Below, piece by piece: positions 37,715-50,300 of a stretch of DNA of 64,000 nucleotides. Under the pieces are notes generated by a model, which was not told the DNA's origin, did not search any database, and saw nothing but the letters and a program-made list of their open reading frames with translations. Position 1 is the stretch's first letter, and each line of letters opens with the position of its first letter. Origin of the DNA: Kryptolebias marmoratus (taxonomy: Eukaryota > Chordata > Actinopteri > Cyprinodontiformes > Rivulidae); contig NC_051433.1 in NCBI RefSeq assembly GCF_001649575.2, positions 15,590,925 to 15,654,924 on the forward strand, written 5' to 3'. A program made the position numbers and the translations under genes.

Positions 37715-38270
37715 GCGGGGATGACGCGCAAACTGTGACCGACCGAGCGGCGGCACGAGGGAGCAGCTCGCGCGCGGCTGTGCGTCTATTCCAACGGTCG
37801 CTGCGCGTCCAGACGTGGAACTTTAAAACCGCCAGCTCCGTCCGCACGCACGCACGCCATCTCGTTCATTAGCTGCTCCTCGTTCTTCGCGCTGAGGGCC
37901 ACCGAGCCACCGACCATGCAGAGCGACAAACCCGAGCAGACGGAACCCGAGGGTCCCGGCGCGACGAGCGGCGCCGTCGAGGAGAAAGCGCCGAGCGACG
38001 CGGGGAGGGCAGTGTCCGCCAAACCCGGGGGGGTCAGCGCCGTCGCGGTGCTCTGGACCTTCGGCAAATGCCTGGGCGCCTTGCTGCCCGTCTATCTGGC
38101 CGGGTACTACCGGGTGAGCACCAGCCTGCTGGTGTGCGGCATGATGGTCTACACGGGATGGAAACATGCCCGGGAGGCGAAGGAGGAGCGCCTCAGGTCA
38201 GCTATACGGCTGCTCGACGACGAGGAGGACTACGCGTCCACCAAAGTGTCCAAAATCAAGCGGGACCTCC
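37715..38270 (+). promoter_or_regulatory. CpG-rich esyt1 promoter and first exon
   Basis: CG dinucleotides are abruptly dense here (for example GACCGACCGAGCGGCGGCAC and GCTCGCGCGCGGCTG), in contrast to CpG-poor flanks. The island covers the presumed 5' UTR and most of exon 1 of esyt1, as expected for a broadly expressed gene. Confidence 0.7.
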
Positions 38271-41200
38271 CCGCATGGGTAAAAACAATTTTACTGTTAT
38301 CTAAACTGATTTCAATACTCTAACACGGAGCGCCCTCACGTTACTTAAGGAACTTACAGGATCCTAAAATGATCAAATCTCTTTTGGGATACAGTAAATT
38401 AACCAAACCAGTAATAATTTGTTACTAATATGATGATAAATCACGTCCTCAAAACAAATTAGCCAGATATCTTGTGGTCCTTACTCAGAAATGCATTCAG
38501 TAAATGTGCAAAAGTTTATTTTTCCCTTTTTTCATTTTGCTTCAACGCTTGTAAATGTGTTTTAAAGTTGCTGGGACCATTTCCACTGTGCTGCAGACAG
38601 GTTATGGAGCTGGGAGTTGAGGTGTAATGAAATGGCCTGGTCCTCCAGTCCATGCAAATCCACGCGTGCACACATCTCCGTGGGTGCTGGGAGGCAGAGT
38701 AGTAAAGCTGTGCCCACACTTGGCCTGTTTTGACTCAGAGCATCATGCTGCACCCAGATGAGGTTCCTGTGGGTTTCATTTGATTTGCGTGATTGCTTGC
38801 ACAACCAGGCAGCATGCCTCCTCTCATACAAGGAATAAACCAAAAAAAGTGCATCCATGTTATTGATTTACAGCCCTGCTCAACAAATGCCATAACTTCA
38901 AAACTCGTTGGAAGGCAAAACAATAAAATATTAAAATGGAAAGCATTTCAAGTGTTTGGATTGCACAAGTGTCCTCTTATCTCACGTAAATGGTAATCCA
39001 TATCTTTTAAAGTGGTCTTTGAGTTGAGAGTTGCTTTGCCCACATTCGTTCTGCTTTCTGGCAACATTTGCAGGCTGGCGTCCTCTTTTATTGACCAGTT
39101 CCCTCATCCTGTTGTTCTTACGGAGCTCAAGAAACAATTAAAGTACAATGCCTGCATTGAGTGTGTCTATGTTTGTGATTTCTAGGTAAATTTCCCAGAT
39201 GTGGAAAAGGTGGAATGGCTCAACAAGGTAAGAAGAGGCTTTATCTTGTTTGCTTTTTGACGTTCGGTTCAAACGTGCGTCCTCTCGTTGGGTAGCCCAG
39301 CTGTTGTGCTGACTGACATTTCGCAGCATGTGGTCGGTTAATCGCTGGTGCCACGGTGTGTGTTGTTAGCTCAGAGATGGGAGCACTGCTGCTGCTGCTG
39401 CTGCTGCTGTCACGCTCCTGAAAAGGCCCCACCTCCGCCAGCATAGGTGCTGTGCTGCAGAGAGCAGGCCCAGCGCCAGCCGACCCTCTCAGCGTTTCCA
39501 TTTCATCGCAGGCAGGCAGGCAGGCAGGCAGGCAGGAAGGCAGGAAGGAGGAGGAGCTGCACAGTCCCTTCAGACTAAAGAAAATTACAGACCTTTTGAG
39601 CCTCCGACCCAGAGTAATGAAGGCAGTTGTGTACACATACAAAAATAACATTTTTCCGTTCTAATAGAATCACAAGATATGAGTGTCTGACAGGAGACAA
39701 AGCACGGGCTTGAGAGCAGTTACTCTGGGGACGGTCAGCAGATTTTCTTTGTCCTCCACAGGAGCAAGCAGCTGATGACTCACCCCATACTTATGCCAGA
39801 TTATAGCCAACGCTGTGGTTTTTTCTTTTTTTTTTTTCCACAGTCACAGAAGCACACAACCAAACACTGCCTCTGCTTCTAGATTCTTCCCTTGTGAGAG
39901 TGTAACTGAGGTCCCAGAAAGTTTCTGAAGCTGTGTTAAAGTTCAGTTTTTGACATGCAGTTTGCTGAATTCACGGTCACGGAGCATGCCAGGGCCGAAT
40001 AAGAAGGCGACAGCTGAGAAGGATCAACTCTGACCAACTGTCTCTGTCATTCTTCTCCTGCTGTTTATGAATGCCGAGGCATTTCCTAGATGGTTTTGCT
40101 GCTAACTTGACGAAATGCCAACGTTCTCTTAAAGCAGTAGTCTAACATTATGTCTGGGATGTTTTTTCTAAATCGTAAGAGCCATGTGCTTGGTATCCTG
40201 TCCAGGTACTGCAGCAAGTGTGGCCTTTTGTAGGCCAGTACATGGAGAAGCTGCTGGTGGAAACCATCGCTCCATCCCTCCGAGCTTCAAGCAACCACCT
40301 CCAAACCCTCAGCTTCACCAAGGTGGACATGGGAGATAAGGTGATGACAGTTTCTGTCAGCAGTGGATTCGTTTGGACTAAGTCAGTTACTTTTTTTTTA
40401 CTGAACAAACGCGTGTCTTCTTGCTTCAGGCCATGAAGGTTGTGGGGATCAAGGCACACACAGAGAACGACAAGGGACAAGTCCTGCTGGACCTGTACAT
40501 TAGGTGACTGTTTGTGTGGTTCGCTTTGTTTTTTACCTCTGTTATAAACCTTGTAGCTGCATCAGTGTAGGTAACGTTTCTGTTCTCATATCCTCAGCTA
40601 TGTTGGGAATGCAGAGATCAACGTGGAGGTGAAAAGATACTTCTGCAAAGCGGGAGTCAAAGGAATCCAGGTCTGTTCTCGTATTCAGCTCAAAAAGTAA
40701 CGTGTGCTCCAGTTATTAGGTTGTCATATGCCATGTTAGAGTCCTAGTCTTAAGAAAAAGTCCCTTTTGGTAGATTGCAGTAATTCAACAAACAGCCTTT
40801 TTGTTTCTGTTTTTAGCTACATGGGATGATGCGCGTGATTCTGGAGCCTCTGATTGGAGATGTGCCTATTGTGGGAGCAGTCACTATGTTTTTCATCCGC
40901 AGACCCGTAGGTCCAGTTGAAGACACCTATTTTATTTATTTTTTGTCCTTTTCTTGTCTACTCACATTGTTGAGGCTATCATGTTTCCCAGTTTAGTCTT
41001 GAAGTCTTATCATGACATTGATTTCATGTCAGTCCTGATTGATTCACTCTGCTCCTCTTTCTAATTTCTTCCCAGAAACTAGACATCAATTGGACTGGAC
41101 TGACTAATTTATTGGACGTCCCTGGACTAAAGTGAGTCTTGCAGAAATAGACCCTCCTGGACTTTGCACATTAGTGATGATCACAACATTATGTGAAATA

Positions 41201-41374
41201 ATTCATGACTCTCCGCTCCTTCCACTGAAACATTGTTCTCTGATTTGTTGCAGCGTCATGTCAGACAGCATGATTATGGATGCCATTGCTTCCTTCTTGG
41301 TGCTGCCCAACCGTCTCGTTGTCCCCCTGGTTCCCGGTTTGCATGTGGCTCAGCTACGCTGTCCTTTGCCCAGG
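37916..41374 (+). other. esyt1: esyt1 segment: membrane hairpin and SMP domain exons 1-8
   Basis: Coding exons 37916-38278, 39186-39227, 40206-40340, 40430-40503, 40598-40670, 40817-40906, 41076-41131, 41254-41374 (residues 1-318). Signature strings WTGLTNLLDVPGLN, IMDAIASFLVLPNRLVVPLV and LPLIGDVPIVGAV-like LEPLIGDVPIVGAVTMFFIR mark the SMP (TULIP) fold. Introns 1 and 2 are the largest (about 0.9 and 1.0 kb). Intron 2 carries (CTG)8 at 39386-39409 and a GGCA repeat at 39508-39536. Confidence 0.9.
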
Positions 41375-44300
41375 GTGAAGCCCTGATACACACCTGCAGG
41401 TTGTACTTTCGTTCGGATCTCAGAAAACATTGAAAACAGCATTTTTGTTTTGTTTTTTTTCCTTAAGGGTGTGGTACGTATCCACCTGCTGGAGGCACAG
41501 AACCTGGCAGCCAAAGACAGCTATGTGAAAGGAGTCATGGCTGGCTTGTCTGACCCCTACGCCATATTAAGAGTGGGGCCTCAGACCTTCACCTCCAAGC
41601 ACATCGATAACACAGACTCTCCCAAGTGGGGAGAGATGTACGAGGTAAGGAGGAAGGAGACTTTTATAAGAACGCTTCAGATCTGTGCCATCCTCCCACA
41701 GCATTTACCACTTACTGGACAAGTATTTCATCAGTGTGAACAAGTTCATTTCACATTTGAGGGACATGCTACCATACGAATCCCTCTGTCAGTCTTCATC
41801 TCATTGTGTGTGTCCTGTACATAAGGTTATAGTCCATGAAGTGCCGGGTCAGGAGTTGGAGGTGGAGGTTTATGACAAAGACCCAGACAAGGATGATTTC
41901 CTGGGAAGGTACATGTGCATTATTCATGTCCTTTTTTGTGCTTTTATGGAGTCTCCCATCGTTGTTCGCCATCATCAGCTATCACAAACAACCAGAGGTC
42001 TAAAATATTTCAGTAATACATAAAATTTCTAATAAAATCGCATTAATGTGTAACCTTCGTTAATTTAATTTTCAGTACTAATTTCATCTTCCATTTCTTT
42101 TGTTGTAGGACCACATTGGATTTAGGCATTGTGAAGAAATGCATAGCTGTTGATGATGTAAGTGAAAAGTTATTACCTTTAACAGATTTTTTTAATAAGC
42201 AACTTTCAGATCACCTCATTGTAAGTGTACGTCTGCCTGTTCTTGTTGTTTTTAGTGGTTCACTTTGAAGGAAACTTCATCTGGACGGGTTCATTTCAGG
42301 CTGGAGTGGTTGGCCTTGCTGCCAAACACTGAGCAACTAGAGCAGGTTTTTCCCTTTCATTTCCGCTCATACATTACTGTAGTGATTTTTTATTACGGGT
42401 TATCTGTGTTAGTCAGCTGTCTTTTCAGTGTCAAACAATTTAAGTGAAGGAACAATGTGTTTGAAATTCTTCCAGGTCCTAAAGCGAAATGAGAGTGTCA
42501 CCAGCACGACTTCCAAACCCCCTTCTTCAGCTATCTTGGTCGTCTATCTTGACAAGGCTGAGGCACTTCCCGTGAGTCAAATATCTCTGCCCTTTCTGCC
42601 CACGTTCGCGCTCTGCTCAGCGCTGCTTCCTGTGTGGTTAAGCAGAAGCAGAGCTGGATCTGCCATGCGTCTCACATTCCACATCTCTGTCGCTTCGGCC
42701 TCCAACCTCAGTCGCTCTGTTGAAGCATGGAAGTGCGTGGCCATCTCACTTTAAGACTGTTAAACAGAAATTTTAAACTAGAGTTAAAATCTGTCGTCGT
42801 ATCAAGCACAGAACGGAACCTCGGTGGCAGAACTTGAAGTGTGAAACTCAGCCTTATTTGGGGGTTTTATGCGAACTTCCTTTTATGCCACTCGGCATGA
42901 CTCTCTGCTGTTGCCATGGTAGCGTTAAACACACAAGACACAGCCACATATTTTCAGAATGATGAAAAAGTTATGTTTGTCTTTGTTCCACTTGCAAAAT
43001 ATCATAGTTAGCATGCTTTACTGTGTAATCATATATGCCTCCTTTCTGTATATTTCAGATGAAAAAGGGTAATAAAGAGCCCAACCCCATGGTGCAGATA
43101 TCTGTGCAGAACGACACAAGAGACAGCAAGGTAGAAATGCTGGGAGAGCTCATTAAAATACTGTAGATTGTGTTTTTCTTCTGTCTTTTCAATGTTTATT
43201 GTTCATTATTGTCTTCAGATTTGTTACACAACTGTTAGTCCAGAATGGGAGGAAGCTTTTACCTTCTTCATCCAAGATCCTCAAAAACAGGACATTAGCG
43301 TTCAGGTACCGTCTATTAAAAGGAGATGCTAGTCAAAAACCCTTGTATTACCCAATCTAGGAGCCGATCTGAATTTGTTTTACTTTAATCAGGTGAAGGA
43401 TGCCACCGACCGGGCGCAAACATTGGGCAGTCTGACCATTCCTCTGTCCCGCCTGCTGGCGAATGCCAATCTTTCCTTGGACCAGTGGTTTCAATTGGAA
43501 AATTCTGGATCAGCAAGTCGCATCTATGTCAACGCGGTTCTCAGGGTAGGAGCGTCTTTCTTTATCCTAAATTTATCTTTAAGAAGCAAAAAAAAGTAAA
43601 ATACCAAAACTAAAATGAGATTTTTGTTCATTTCTGTTTCAATTCGATGTAGGTCTTGTGGTTGGATGAGGACCGCATTTCCTCAGATGTGTCGTCAAAC
43701 TTGGCAGCTGGACTGTCCAAACAGCTGGCCCAACAGACCTCCCCTCATCCCAGCTTTGCTACCGAGGTAATGGAAAACAAGAGCGGTGATGTTCATGATT
43801 TCCAAACAAACAAAGAAACAAATGTTACAAGCAAGCGTGTATTTTTTTTTTTTAATTCTTCAGGGTCTGCTCAGAATCCACCTGCTGGCGGGCCAGAATC
43901 TTATTCCAAAAGATAACCTGATGGGCGGCATGGTGAAAGGCAAGAGTGACCCCTATGTCAAGATCAATATTGGGGGCGAAACATTCACAAGCCAAGTTAT
44001 TAAGGGCAATCTTAATCCCACCTGGAACGAGATGTATGAGGTAAATGTGTGTGAAGTGCTGTGAAATTAAAATGAAATTTAAAATTAAATAATTAATTGA
44101 AATGTGCTACTTTGTTTGTATTGCAGGTGATTCTGACCCAGCTCCCAGGCCAGGATCTACGTCTGGAGGTGTTTGATAAAGACGTGGACATAAAAGACGA
44201 CTTCATGGGCAGGTAATTAGGTGTTTATTTATTTTTTTATGTATAGTAATTAGATCATAAATTATAGGTTTTAATTTTAAATGCTTTGACATGCAGGTTG

Positions 44301-47300
44301 AAGATAAGTCTGAAGGACATCATTGATTCTCAGTACATTGATCAGGTGAGAAACTGATGTATTTTAAGTGTTTATTTGTGTGATTAGAAAAAGAAAATTT
44401 AAGGAACTAAAACACAGATTTAGGTTTGGTCCAACTCAGCCAGGTTTCAGCAGCAGTTTTTGCTATTCTCCTGTCCAGACTTAAAAGTTTTCTTAAAAAA
44501 AAAAACTTGAGAAAATAAATCTCTGTGATGATGCTTGTTGTTTAGACTCGACCCGGCTGTTCCTATGCTGAAATGCTTTGTGTTTGTTGGTCAGTGGTAC
44601 ACTCTGGGTGACGTGAAGTCTGGTCGAGTTCACCTCGTCCTGGAATGGGTTCCAACATCTTCAGAACCAGACAGATTGGATCAGGTCAGTGCTGTCCAAT
44701 CAAGTAGGAGACTGATGAACAGATTGATGTGATTTCTCTCTTTTTTTAATAAAGTTTAGTTCTTTTTTTTGTGGCTTTAGGTCCTTCAGTTCCACTCCAG
44801 ACAGTCCTACCAAAACAAGGCAGTGCCCTCGGCAGGTCTGCTGTTTGTGTTTGTCGAGCAGGCGGACGGCTTACCTGTGAGTCCTTTCATACACCTGTGG
44901 GGGGATAATAGGTTGGATAAGCAGATAGCTTTTAAACTCCATGTTAATATTGTTCAATTTTTTTTATTATTTTTCAGCTGAAAAAGAGCGGAAAGGATCC
45001 AAAAGTGGGAGTGGAGTTTACGCTTGGAAAAATGTCTCGTAAAACTACAGTAAGACCCTAAGCATCACCTAATAAAAACACATCCCTGCTTTTAATATTT
45101 GTTAGGAATTTGTACTTCTATTATCATTAAAGTTTACTTCTCCTTACATCCTTCCTGAAGGTGTGTGATCGCACAACATCACCCAAGTGGAACGAGGCAT
45201 TCTGCTTCCGTCTTCGTGACCCGAGAGATGATGTCCTTATCGTTAAGGTAATTGGTTTATCATACCGAGTGAGCTATTTCATGTAATACATACTCCTGCG
45301 CTAACACTAAGTGGTTATTTTTTCCAGCTCTCTCACAGTTGGACCCTGCCTCTTGGTTCATTGGTAGTTCCCATTAGAGAGTTGCTGTCTGAACCAGAGC
45401 TGGTCCTGGACCAGTGGTTCCATCTGGATGGAGCCTCACCAGAGAGTCAGATCCTGCTGAGGACTGAACTTAAAGTAAAATAATGTTTTTATTAGGACTT
45501 TTTCAGTAGCCCCCTCTCTCTGTCTTTAAAAGATCTTTCTCTTTGCTGTTGTTGCAGAGGATAGTTACGATGCTTTTAAGGATGCTCTGATATTTAAAAG
45601 GTTTATTAATTTGAAAGGTTTACTAACATAGTAATAAAATCAACCTGATTCCAGATGCTGATTCCTACCAAATGTCCTGGTGCTCCAGAAAAGGCCAAAG
45701 TCACTGCAGCATCGGACCCTGCTCCAGCTAAACGCAAGCAGGAAACAGACACGGTGCTGAGGTGAGAGACTTACTTTTATTTTCCTTATTGCCTCTTGCT
45801 TGTGCCTTATTGTTACTCATCTTTTAGATCGAGTTCAGTGGACACTCCTCCTGTGGAGACTATTGTCTCCTCAGTGGATTTGGATGAAGAGGTCAATGTA
45901 AAGAAAACAGCAGTGGATGTGAATGAAGATAAGATGGAGGAATCACCAAGCCCTGCCATCACACAACCCCCTCACACATCCCCAGACCTCACCTTTGCCA
46001 GTGAGGTAACAACACAGAAAACGGGCCATGACAAGTTTGCATTTAGTGTAAATGAATGTGTATTAAAATGCTTCATCTGCACAGGGACTGCTGAGGATCA
46101 TCTTATTGGAGGCCCAGAGTCTGATAGCTAAAGATAACCTGATGGGAGGGATGAAGAAGGGCAAGAGTGACCCTTATGCAAAGATCAGTGTCGGAGAGGT
46201 TGTGTTTAAGAGCGCTGTGGTGAAGGAGAATCTCGACCCTGTCTGGAATGAGCTGTATGAGGTGTGACTGGAAGGGACATTCATATCTCTGTACAACAAG
46301 CCTCCCAGTCAGGATTTTAAAAACAGTTTGAACTGCTTTGTGTTCTTACAGGTGGTGCTGAGGCCTTCGTCAGGTCAGGATGTGCAGCTGGAGCTGTATG
46401 ATAAAGATATGGACAAAGATGATTTCCTGGGCAGGTGAGACTTAATGTGGAAGACTTTGGTGAGGAGATTCCTTATCTTCGTGGCTTTTCTGCTTCATCA
46501 AAATATTCAGCAAACACACTGTGTGTCAGAGCCAAAGACGCATCAAAGTTATTTAATCATAATAAAAATGCTTAAAAACAACTATGGTTGCCTTAAACGT
46601 ACAAACCAGTATTGTTTTCTGAATTTATAATAACTTGAAAGAAGATTAGATCAAAATTGAAGATTTGAAAATAGGTCAAATTTGTTCCTTTCTTTTATAC
46701 ATTTGAAGTATTTTATCAAGGCAGCTCAATCTGATTAGAAGCAATGATATTTCCTGGTTTACAAAAAGGAATTTTAAAAATGATTCTGTCAAAAAATTGC
46801 TATCATTCACTTGTCATATCACATTGTGTGCATTTTGTTCTTTTTCCCGAACAGGTTCAAAGTCAGTGTTTCTTACATAATCCAGTCCCAGTTCATCGAC
46901 CAGGTTAGTGTTCTCAGCAGTGTGTGTCGTAATTTGTTACCCGTCCTTGTTGTGTTTAATGGCAGCTTGTCTGTTCCAGTGGTTCACTCTGAATGATGTC
47001 AAGTCTGGTCGTGTTCGTCTCATACTGGAGTGGGTTCCAACAGTATCTCACAATGACAACCTGGACCAGGCTAGTACAGTTTAATTTTTTTTTTTTTCTT
47101 ATTCTGCTGCATTAGGTCTATATTTAATTCCACGTTATAAACCGTTCCTGCGGTCACCCTTTTAAATATGATCCTAGGCTGTTTATACTCTGTCTTCATG
47201 AGAGCTGAGTCACTGTAATGTATTTTTGATTTGATTCCTGGCTGCAGGTGATGCAGCTGCAGTCTCTCCAGTCTTACCAGAACAAGGCTGTTCCCTCTGC

Positions 47301-50300
47301 AGCGCTGCTGTTTGTTTATGTGGACAGAGCACACTCGTTGCCTGTGAGTCAGTCCTTGTTTTGTATCCTGAAACGCACATTAAAATAGCTGTGTTTCTTC
47401 TAAAGACGTATGGCGGTTTTTGAGAGACATACTGGTTAAGCCGTATGTATTAATTTGTTTTTGTGGCGACTGCTGCTTTAAAAACAGACGTGGTATTATT
47501 TTTTTATGTGTTGTATTTTATACCATAATTATTGAGAGTGTGCTGTGTCTTTCTGTGTCCAGTTTAAGAAAAGTGGGAAGGAGCCCAAAGCTGGTGCTGA
47601 GCTTGTGTTTGGTGGCACAACTTACAGAACCCAGGTATGAAACTGATCAAACAGGCATGAAAAAAAGACAGCTACATATTGTTCCAACTTACAGTTTTTT
47701 CATTGCCCGTTATTTTAATTATAAACCAGTAATTACTTTTGATATTTTAAGTAAATAATGTCATTTATAAGTCCAAGTCAGTACTCCATGGATTAAATTA
47801 TAAAGTGAATAGATGAATGAAAGCCCCTATGTTTAACATACAAAACAGGTTGCTTTGCAAAGAAGACATAGAGAAGAATAAACAATGTTTGTTATAAAGC
47901 TTAAAGATCCTTGTTATCCACAATCACATTCACTCCGCTTGACTTTTCTTTTTACAGGTATGTGATCGCTCCAGATCACCACAGTGGAGTGAGGCGTTCC
48001 ACTTCGTGGTTCATGACCCTAAAGATGAAATGCTCATAGTGAAGGTGAATGTTCTGAATGTTTCACGATGCTAATACGTAAAACCTGCTGCTACTGTCAG
48101 GAACATCTCAGACTGACATTATTCTGGTGTCTGTAGTTGTCCAGTGCATGGGATCAGCCAATGGGATCTCTGGTGCTTCCTGTGAGGGCTCTGCTGTCTG
48201 AACAACAGCTGGTCCTGGACCAGTGGATGCATCTGGATGGAGCTTTACCTGAAAGTGAAATCCTCCTCAGAGCTGAGCTGAAGGTATGAGAACATATACA
48301 CACTCAGGCCGGTGTCATTGTGCCTGATAGAAATCAAGAGGATGTTTTGTTGTCCCACAGATCCTCGACACCCGGATGACAGAGTTTCCAAAGCCATCTG
48401 GTTCAAAAAAAGAAGTTCTGATCACTCCTGCTGAAAACACAGAAAAGAAATTCAAAGTGGAGGAAAAAAGCTCCAAATTGCCAACAGATGAGTGAGTCTT
48501 ATTTGTCTGACTTGACTATTTTTATGCTAAAACTGCTGCTTCTGTACTTTAGGGTTAGTAATAGGGTTCTGAACCTTCATACATTCAAAGAAATGATAGT
48601 GAAGTGCCTTTTAGATGGTTTTAAAGGAAGACTGGTTCTTGGGTTTTTAGGTCTTCTTCAGTGTCAGACCAGCCGGCACACCATGAGGCCAAAGTTAATA
48701 CTTTCCCTTCTGCTAAAGTAAGTCACATCAGATAAAAGGAGACGTAGCTGTGTCCTAATCGTCTATTTTTTCCACTTTTCTAACATTGATTTGATTTTCT
48801 GTCAGGTAACGGAAGAACCAACAAAAAAAGATGAGCATCCCACACAGTCAGCTGTTAAAGGAGACTTTGACCCACCGCGGGTCCAAACAGAGAGGTGAGC
48901 TCAACATCACAAGAATTTAGTTTTCGCTTCTGTTTCCCATCATCTTTGCCTAACAAAGCTTTTACTGAGGAAAAAAAAGAACACATGCAGCAACTTATCT
49001 TTTTTTGTGCATGTATGTGTGTTTACATGTGAACGTAGTACCGGTTTAGGAGACCTTGCTCAGGCCACGGTCACAAGTCTTCCCACTGACACTGTGGCGT
49101 CAACAGAAGTCACAGAAATCCCCAAAGTGGGTCCAAGTCTTCCACCACACACCGTTCCAGGTCCAAACTTTGGTAAAGAGGTGGGTTTGCTTATTTTGAA
49201 GCCAAAACAAAATACTTCCTGTAAGCTTTACCAACTGTGTCAAATTAATCAAATATGTGTCTGATGGTTCACACAGAGCAAAAAAAAAAAAAAATTATTC
49301 AGGACAATGATTTTGTTCCTGATCCTTTGATAGTGAACGGTCAAGGAAACAGATAACGCTGGGTTTGTCTGAGTTTTCTAAATAACTTCTCATCAGCTTT
49401 TCTCCAAACCCTCTGATGACTTGTAGTTTACTGAACTTGTGGAAGTGTCCCTGCGTCATGTGTGCTTCTCTGGAAAAGAAGAACTTGAGAAGCTCAAAAT
49501 AAACCTGAACGTTTGACAAACTCTGTATCATTGTCTGTGTGGGAGGTTTGATGTGGACCTATTGCTAAATGAGCAGACAGGAGCTACACAAGCTAGTGTA
49601 AAATAGGTGTCATTATTATGAATTAGACGACTCTAAAAGATGTAGGTGTTTTATGGTGGCGTGCTGTTTGGTTCCCGTTTGTTTTCTAACACCTCCCTTC
49701 ATCATCCTGCAGGGGGTGCTGAGGATCCACCTGCTGGAGGCCCAGAATCTGGTAGCAAAGGATAACCTGATGGGGGGCATGGTGAAGGGCAAGAGTGATC
49801 CTTATGTCAAGATCAGCGTAGGCAGTAACACTTTCAAGAGTCATGTTATCAAGGAGAATTTAAACCCAACGTGGAATGAAATGTATGAGGTAGGCGGCGC
49901 AGACGTAAAGTGCTGTTACGTATTCAGATTTCACTCCTGTTTCTTCTGTAAATGTGTATTTGTGTTTGTTTTGAACAGGTTGTTCTGAGTGGGCACAGCG
50001 ATCAGGACATCAAGTTTGAAGCATTTGATAAAGATATGGATTCTGATGACTTCCTAGGAAGGTATCAGAGTAAAACATGGATATCATATGAGACTAGTTT
50101 CATAAACTTTAACATGTGGAGTATTTATGAATACATATAAACTATACACTTCAGTTTTCTTTTAATATATGAGTCATTAAATCCAAAAGCAGACAAACTT
50201 ATGAAGCTCAAACCTTGTTAATCGTTTGCTTGTTCTTGTGTTCACAGATTCAGTGTTAAACTGAGTGAGGTCATCAGATCACAGTACACAGACCAGGTTA

